Shown here piece by piece: positions 60,203 through 64,000 of a stretch of DNA of 64,000 bases. Numbering within the stretch: position 1 is the stretch's first letter; each line of letters starts with the position of its first letter. The notes below the pieces were generated by a model. It made no database searches. It saw only the letters and a list, made by a program, of their open reading frames with translations, and was not told where the DNA came from. Position numbers and translations under genes: made by a program. This DNA comes from Treponema primitia ZAS-1 (GTDB lineage Bacteria > Spirochaetota > Spirochaetia > Treponematales > Breznakiellaceae): the NCBI RefSeq assembly GCF_000297095.1, contig NZ_AEEA01000170.1, forward strand, positions 40,274 to 104,273, given 5' to 3'.

Positions 60203-60781
60203 ATGAAAAAAACACTATGCACCCTCGCCCTCATCACCGCTGTCCTCATCGCCCCTTGGCAGAGCCTTAGCGCCGCAGACGCGGACACCCAGGCCATTGG
60301 CGTCATCACCGGCCACTACGCTCCCCGGAATTTTGCCGCCGGATCCATAAGCCGCACCGACCTGGACAAGATCCTCTCCGCTGCGATCCGCGCCCCCAGC
60401 GCCTCTAACCGCCAGAACTGGCATTTCACCGTAGTACAGAATGCGAACCTGGCCAAACGCATCGTCTCCAACATCACCGAAGGTAACATCCTCATCATCG
60501 TCTCCGGCCCCGGTGACAGCAAAACTAACGGATCAGTAATACTGGACTGCGGCCTGGCCACCCAAAGCATCTATCTGGCCGCCCAAGCCCTGGGCCTCGG
60601 TTCCCGAATCTACACCGGTCCCATGGACACCATCAACGCCACCCTCAAGGGTGAACTCGGCCTCCCCGATGGCTACAGCGCTGCAGCCCTGGTACGCATA
60701 GGCCGCCTCTCCCCCGGAACAGACGCAGTCAGCGCCGCCTCCAGCAGGAAATCCCTGGACAGCGTGGTGAGTTACAAGTAA
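60203..60781 (+). CDS. Exported nitroreductase-family protein
   Basis: Protein of 192 residues, one base after the protease stop, so co-transcribed. A signal peptide (LCTLALITAVLIAPWQSLSAADA) is followed by a nitroreductase fold: LSAAIRAPSASNRQNWHFTVVQN is the FMN-binding region, and ATQSIYLAAQALGLGSRIYTG and GYSAAALVRIGR are family motifs. The export signal is unusual for a flavoprotein nitroreductase, so it may be a periplasmic flavin reductase or have another cofactor. Confidence 0.87.
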   Translation: MKKTLCTLALITAVLIAPWQSLSAADADTQAIGVITGHYAPRNFAAGSISRTDLDKILSAAIRAPSASNRQNWHFTVVQNANLAKRIVSNITEGNILIIVSGPGDSKTNGSVILDCGLATQSIYLAAQALGLGSRIYTGPMDTINATLKGELGLPDGYSAAALVRIGRLSPGTDAVSAASSRKSLDSVVSYK

Positions 60782-60796
60782 CACGGGCCAAAAAAC

Positions 60797-60834
60797 AAAA
60801 AACCCTGGGATCAGCAGATCGCCAGGGTTTTTTT
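60797..60834. terminator. Bidirectional terminator
   Basis: AAAAAACCCTGG and CCAGGGTTTTTTT flank a loop between the convergent ends of the nitroreductase gene (60781) and the polysaccharide export gene (60854). The GC stem with A/T-runs on both sides works for both strands. Confidence 0.88.
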
Positions 60835-60853
60835 GTAAAATTTGTGGATCGGT

Positions 60854-62359
60854 TTATCGGCCAATAAGCAGTGTAACAGAGATAGAGGTAGTAATGATAG
60901 ACAAGATCGTAGTTATCACCGGGGCATACTGGTTAAAGTAATACAACCCCGCATTGGTCCGGGCGGTTATGGTCGTTTCCGGGGTTATTACATCGGTCTT
61001 GCTCATCCGTCTCCCCGTTAAATCTTTTATTTCCACCGAGTCAGATGAATTCCGTTCTTTCACAAACCCTCCGGCCAAGGCTACATAGTAATCCCATCCA
61101 CGGTCCGGTATGTACGGGTACCTATCAGGCTTTACCACCGCACCAGCTACCGTCACAAAATACTGCCTAAAGGGAATGATAAGCACATCGTTTCTTTCCA
61201 CAAAATACTGGCTTTGGTAATTCGAGTCATAGAGTATGGGGTTAATATTCAAGGGGATCCGCTCCTCCCCCCGTATTATATACGCATGTTGGGTATCCGA
61301 AATTGCCGTAAACCAGGACGAATTCCGCTGCAACAGGGACGCGTAATTCTCCCCCTGGTTAAACTGGACTGTTATTCTGTTTGAGGCATTGCTTTGAGCG
61401 GTTGCCAGAGAATTTTGCAATCGCTGCTGACCGGTGTTTTCCTGCACCGCCCCCTCCACAAACATTACCGGCTCCAAATCCATAATCGACGGCACCATTA
61501 CCGCGTCAAAGTGTTTCAGGGGATAGTTTTCGCTTATACTCTGTTTAGAAAGATATAGCTTATCCCCCGAATCAGCTTCCGCGTCAACAAACCGGACCAA
61601 TTCTACCCTGCTGGGATCCGCGGTGGGCGTTAAGCCTGAGGCATACCGGGTAATCAAATCCGACAGATTCTCTCCCGACAGCAGCTGGTACGCGCCGGGC
61701 CGCTCTACGGAACCCGTAATAGTAACCACCCTATCAATCCGGTTAATCCGGATGGCATCTCCTGGCCGGAGGTACGGGTCTTGGGATAAGTCCCCGTCTC
61801 GCTGGGCTTTGAAGAGATCGCAGGTCCGGCGCTGCCCGGATGAGGAAGTAATCGTAATATCACGGATTGATGAATACGCCGTCAGAAGGTGATTGTCATC
61901 CAAGAGCGACGACAGCCGGGCCAAAGCCCAGGCGGTCTGCTCCTGAGCGACATTGACCTCACCGGCAATGGACACCTTAAAAAGGGAGGGCCGGGTTATG
62001 ACCAGCTGCGCCCCACTCAGCGGATAGTTGTTTGAAACCACGGTTTCCACTTCCGTCTTCAGCTGTTGGAAGGTTCTCCCGGCAGCATTGATAATCCCCA
62101 GGTTGGATACCCGGACACGATAGGAATTATCTACGGTAATAACATAGGTAACCGATTGGGTTCCGGCGGCATAGGCCAGGGTGTATACATCGCCCGCGGT
62201 TACTCGGTAGTCGGCGCTTGACATGGCGAGCTGCGCGTTCCGGGCAAGCAGCGTTGTGCCGCTTGCCTGCGGAGACGACTCCTGCTGAGACTCTTGCGAA
62301 GACTCCTGCGCGAAAACAACAGCCGTTACAAACAGCAGCCAGAGGGCTATACGCTTCAT
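60854..62359 (-). CDS. Polysaccharide export protein with SLBB domains (Wza-like)
   Basis: Protein of 501 residues with a signal peptide (IALWLLFVTAVVFAQ). After a Gln/Ser-rich stretch comes the polysaccharide biosynthesis/export domain (DYRVTAGDVYTLAYAAGTQ, YRVRVSNLGIINAAGRTFQQLK). SLBB-type repeats follow (RVVTITGSVERPGAYQLLSGENLSDLI; FVTVAGAVVKPDRYPYIPDRGWDYYVALAGGF). The C-terminus has one transmembrane helix (TTILSIITTSISVTLLIG). It probably exports capsule or exopolysaccharide. Its start overlaps the chain-length gene stop by four bases. Confidence 0.9.
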   Translation of the reverse strand: MKRIALWLLFVTAVVFAQESSQESQQESSPQASGTTLLARNAQLAMSSADYRVTAGDVYTLAYAAGTQSVTYVITVDNSYRVRVSNLGIINAAGRTFQQLKTEVETVVSNNYPLSGAQLVITRPSLFKVSIAGEVNVAQEQTAWALARLSSLLDDNHLLTAYSSIRDITITSSSGQRRTCDLFKAQRDGDLSQDPYLRPGDAIRINRIDRVVTITGSVERPGAYQLLSGENLSDLITRYASGLTPTADPSRVELVRFVDAEADSGDKLYLSKQSISENYPLKHFDAVMVPSIMDLEPVMFVEGAVQENTGQQRLQNSLATAQSNASNRITVQFNQGENYASLLQRNSSWFTAISDTQHAYIIRGEERIPLNINPILYDSNYQSQYFVERNDVLIIPFRQYFVTVAGAVVKPDRYPYIPDRGWDYYVALAGGFVKERNSSDSVEIKDLTGRRMSKTDVITPETTITARTNAGLYYFNQYAPVITTILSIITTSISVTLLIGR

Positions 62360-63375
62360 GCCTTTTTCCCCCGGAGTTTCGCCATGGCTTTGGGGTCTTT
62401 CCGAATGTTCAAAATTGCATTAAGAACAAAGGCGAGGAAAACAGATCCGAAACCCGCCCCAAGGGTGACCATCATACACAGCTTGCCCCGATTTGGGCCG
62501 GATTTCTGGTCCGGGATTTCCGCGAGCTCCAGAACCTGAAACACCGGGCTCTCGCTGGCCATGCTTACCTTAAGCAGCTCATACTGCGTTTTGAGCTGGG
62601 TGTACACCTGCTGCTTCGCCCGTAATTCCAGGGAAATCCGGTTCAATTCCATGGAAATAGCGGGCATTACGGTTCCACTGAAACCACGCTGAACCGACTG
62701 CTCCAACCGCTGGGTATCCAATTCCAGATTTTGAATTTCCTCATACGTGTTTTGAATGTTTTTCTCAAGATTTTCTTTTTCCAATTTATTTTTGTCCAAG
62801 CCGAGCTCGTTAAAACGGTTTCCCAAATAATCGACGCAATAATTCACCACCTGCTGGGCAAACACCGGGTCCCGGTTGGTAAAAGCAATACTGAACACGC
62901 CACTCCTTGACTCATAGGCAGCCTTCAATCTTGACTTAATCCTTCTGCGGCTCCTGGTTCTGGGTGATTTCTTTATTTTATATTTAGTGATAAGATCAAA
63001 CTCGTCAACCACCGAATCAAGCAGAGAATTGGTGCCCACAAGGTATTCCGCAAGTGCGCTGAAGCTTGATCCTGATGGCAGTCTGACTCCGGCGAGGGCG
63101 GCCATGCTGCCCAATCCGCTGGAGTTGAGCATGGACGACAAGTTTCCTCCACCGGAGGAAGTGTTATTATTGATGAGCATAAGCGCCTTAGGCGTGTACA
63201 CATTGGGACGGTATGATTTTTCAGGTGGCAGTTTAATCGAAACGACCGCATAGATTACCACCCCTATCGCCGCCAGAAGGGTAATGACAATTATCATTAT
63301 TTTCCATCGCCAGAGAACCGCAAAGAGATCAATAAGACTGATTTCGTCTTCCTCTTGTTTTATTTCATCGCTCAT
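62356..63375 (-). CDS. Polysaccharide chain-length determinant (Wzz family)
   Basis: Protein of 339 residues with the Wzz architecture: EDEISLIDLFAVLWRWKIMIIVITLLAAIGVVIYAV as the first membrane helix, a large periplasmic coiled-coil domain (from about residue 200, LDKNKLEKENLEKNIQNTYEEIQ), and the second helix near the end (KLCMMVTLGAGFGSVFLAFVLNAIL) after a Pro-rich motif EIPDQKSGPNRGK. No tyrosine-kinase domain is attached. It works with the export protein encoded next. Confidence 0.9.
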   Translation of the reverse strand: MSDEIKQEEDEISLIDLFAVLWRWKIMIIVITLLAAIGVVIYAVVSIKLPPEKSYRPNVYTPKALMLINNNTSSGGGNLSSMLNSSGLGSMAALAGVRLPSGSSFSALAEYLVGTNSLLDSVVDEFDLITKYKIKKSPRTRSRRRIKSRLKAAYESRSGVFSIAFTNRDPVFAQQVVNYCVDYLGNRFNELGLDKNKLEKENLEKNIQNTYEEIQNLELDTQRLEQSVQRGFSGTVMPAISMELNRISLELRAKQQVYTQLKTQYELLKVSMASESPVFQVLELAEIPDQKSGPNRGKLCMMVTLGAGFGSVFLAFVLNAILNIRKDPKAMAKLRGKKA

Positions 63376-63393
63376 ATATAATCCTTGTTTCCA

Positions 63394-64000
63394 TTAATTC
63401 CGATTTAAATAATCTTCATATGCCATTCTGATTCCGCCCTCTAAGGACGTTTTAGGCGTATACCCGAGCGCGGAAAGCCGGGATATGTCCAACAACTTTT
63501 TTGGTGTCCCGTTTGGCTTTGAGACATCCCATTCAATTGCACAGGTACGGGGAGAAACATCCGCATAGACAATGTCACGAATAATGTCGGCAAGCTCTTT
63601 TATGGTTAAATCACGCCCAATCCCAATGTTAACAAAATCCCCGGCGGAATGACGCAGTTCTTCCGCATTGCAGCGCTCCATAAGATACACCACCGCCTCG
63701 GCAAGATCATCACTGTATAAAAACTCGCGGTAGGGGGAACCGTCTCCCCACAGGACGACCTTATCGGCGCCGGAAATCTTTGCCTCGTGAAACTTGCGAA
63801 TCATCGCGGGAAGCACATGGGAGTTAGACAGGTCATAATTATCCCCCGGACCATACAGGTTTGTCGGCATTGCCGAAAGAAAATTCGTCTCATATTGCTT
63901 ATTGTAGGCGGCGCATAGCTTTATAGCGCTGATTTTTGCCAGGGCATAGGCGTCATTGGTCGGCTCCAGTTCACCGGTAAGAAGATATTCCTCCTTCAGA
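63394..64000 (-). CDS. fcl: GDP-L-fucose synthase, N-terminus cut by window edge
   Basis: About 202 codons of a short-chain dehydrogenase/epimerase reading in from the right edge without a start. The catalytic YxxxK is visible in AYALAKISAIKLCAAYNKQY. PTNLYGPGDNYDLSNSHVLPAMIRKFHEAK and the C-terminal SRLSALGYTPKTSLEGGIRMAYEDYL are diagnostic of GDP-4-keto-6-deoxy-mannose epimerase/reductase. The Rossmann N-terminus lies outside. It supplies a nucleotide sugar for the polysaccharide made by this cluster. Confidence 0.9.
   Translation of the reverse strand, partial: LKEEYLLTGELEPTNDAYALAKISAIKLCAAYNKQYETNFLSAMPTNLYGPGDNYDLSNSHVLPAMIRKFHEAKISGADKVVLWGDGSPYREFLYSDDLAEAVVYLMERCNAEELRHSAGDFVNIGIGRDLTIKELADIIRDIVYADVSPRTCAIEWDVSKPNGTPKKLLDISRLSALGYTPKTSLEGGIRMAYEDYLNRN

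Overview
The window looks like part of a spirochaete chromosome, most likely a gut Treponema-type organism. This is an inference from gene content, relaxed lipoprotein signals and moderate G+C, and no rRNA or other marker gene is present to prove it. It is densely packed with transport and catabolic operons; both edge genes are cut by the window. I found no rRNA, tRNA, CRISPR array, complete insertion sequence or prophage.

Layout. 1-5136 (minus): a complete Liv-type ABC transporter followed by a D-2-hydroxyacid dehydrogenase. 5253-6562: an A+T-rich nuclease-family gene, a broken partial copy of livF and a higA antitoxin remnant. 6575-11267 (minus): a second complete Liv-type transporter. 11463-15964 (plus): amidohydrolase, iron alcohol dehydrogenase, threonine synthase and a SEC-C protein. 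16021-36828: a large inositol locus. 36832-42687 (minus): a copper/redox module, a TraB protein, a DHH phosphoesterase and a TPR lipoprotein. 42766-44610: an unrecognised membrane-anchored protein. 44607-53595: a mannoside-type locus (GH2 beta-mannosidase, aldo/keto reductase, LacI regulator, ABC importer, sugar isomerase). 53718-60781: mnmA, HD hydrolase, metA, a DUF336-type protein, an M16 protease and a nitroreductase. 60854-64000 (minus): polysaccharide export and nucleotide-sugar genes.

The most interesting part is the inositol locus. It has iolG, iolB, iolD and iolE, an inositol-type ABC importer, an IolI-like isomerase and a LacI regulator. The usual lower-pathway genes (iolC kinase, iolJ aldolase, iolA dehydrogenase) are absent from the window. 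In their place are a split transketolase, an archaeal-type phosphoglycerate kinase, an archaeal-type GAPDH, a divergent malic enzyme, a HIT protein and a LarA-type nickel racemase homologue. The iolB product, 5-dehydro-2-deoxy-D-gluconate, is the carboxylate isostere of xylulose 5-phosphate. I therefore propose an unphosphorylated route: transketolase releases malate semialdehyde (isostere of glyceraldehyde 3-phosphate), the GAPDH and PGK homologues convert it through malyl phosphate to D-malate with ATP formation, the LarA homologue racemises it, and malic enzyme yields pyruvate. The PGK homologue has Ser where a basic residue normally contacts the substrate phosphate.

Five 16-bp LacI-type operators (consensus near ATGMAAACGTTATYAN), each just downstream of a good -10 box, tie transketolase, a UroD-like methyltransferase, a second dehydrogenase, the importer and the iolG operon into one regulon. 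Other points of interest are a two-hairpin leader element carrying a ribosome-binding site and a tiny upstream ORF before two unrelated genes, a related 21-bp repeat inside two coding regions in different frames, and a structure-rich intergenic region at 55.4-55.8 kb.
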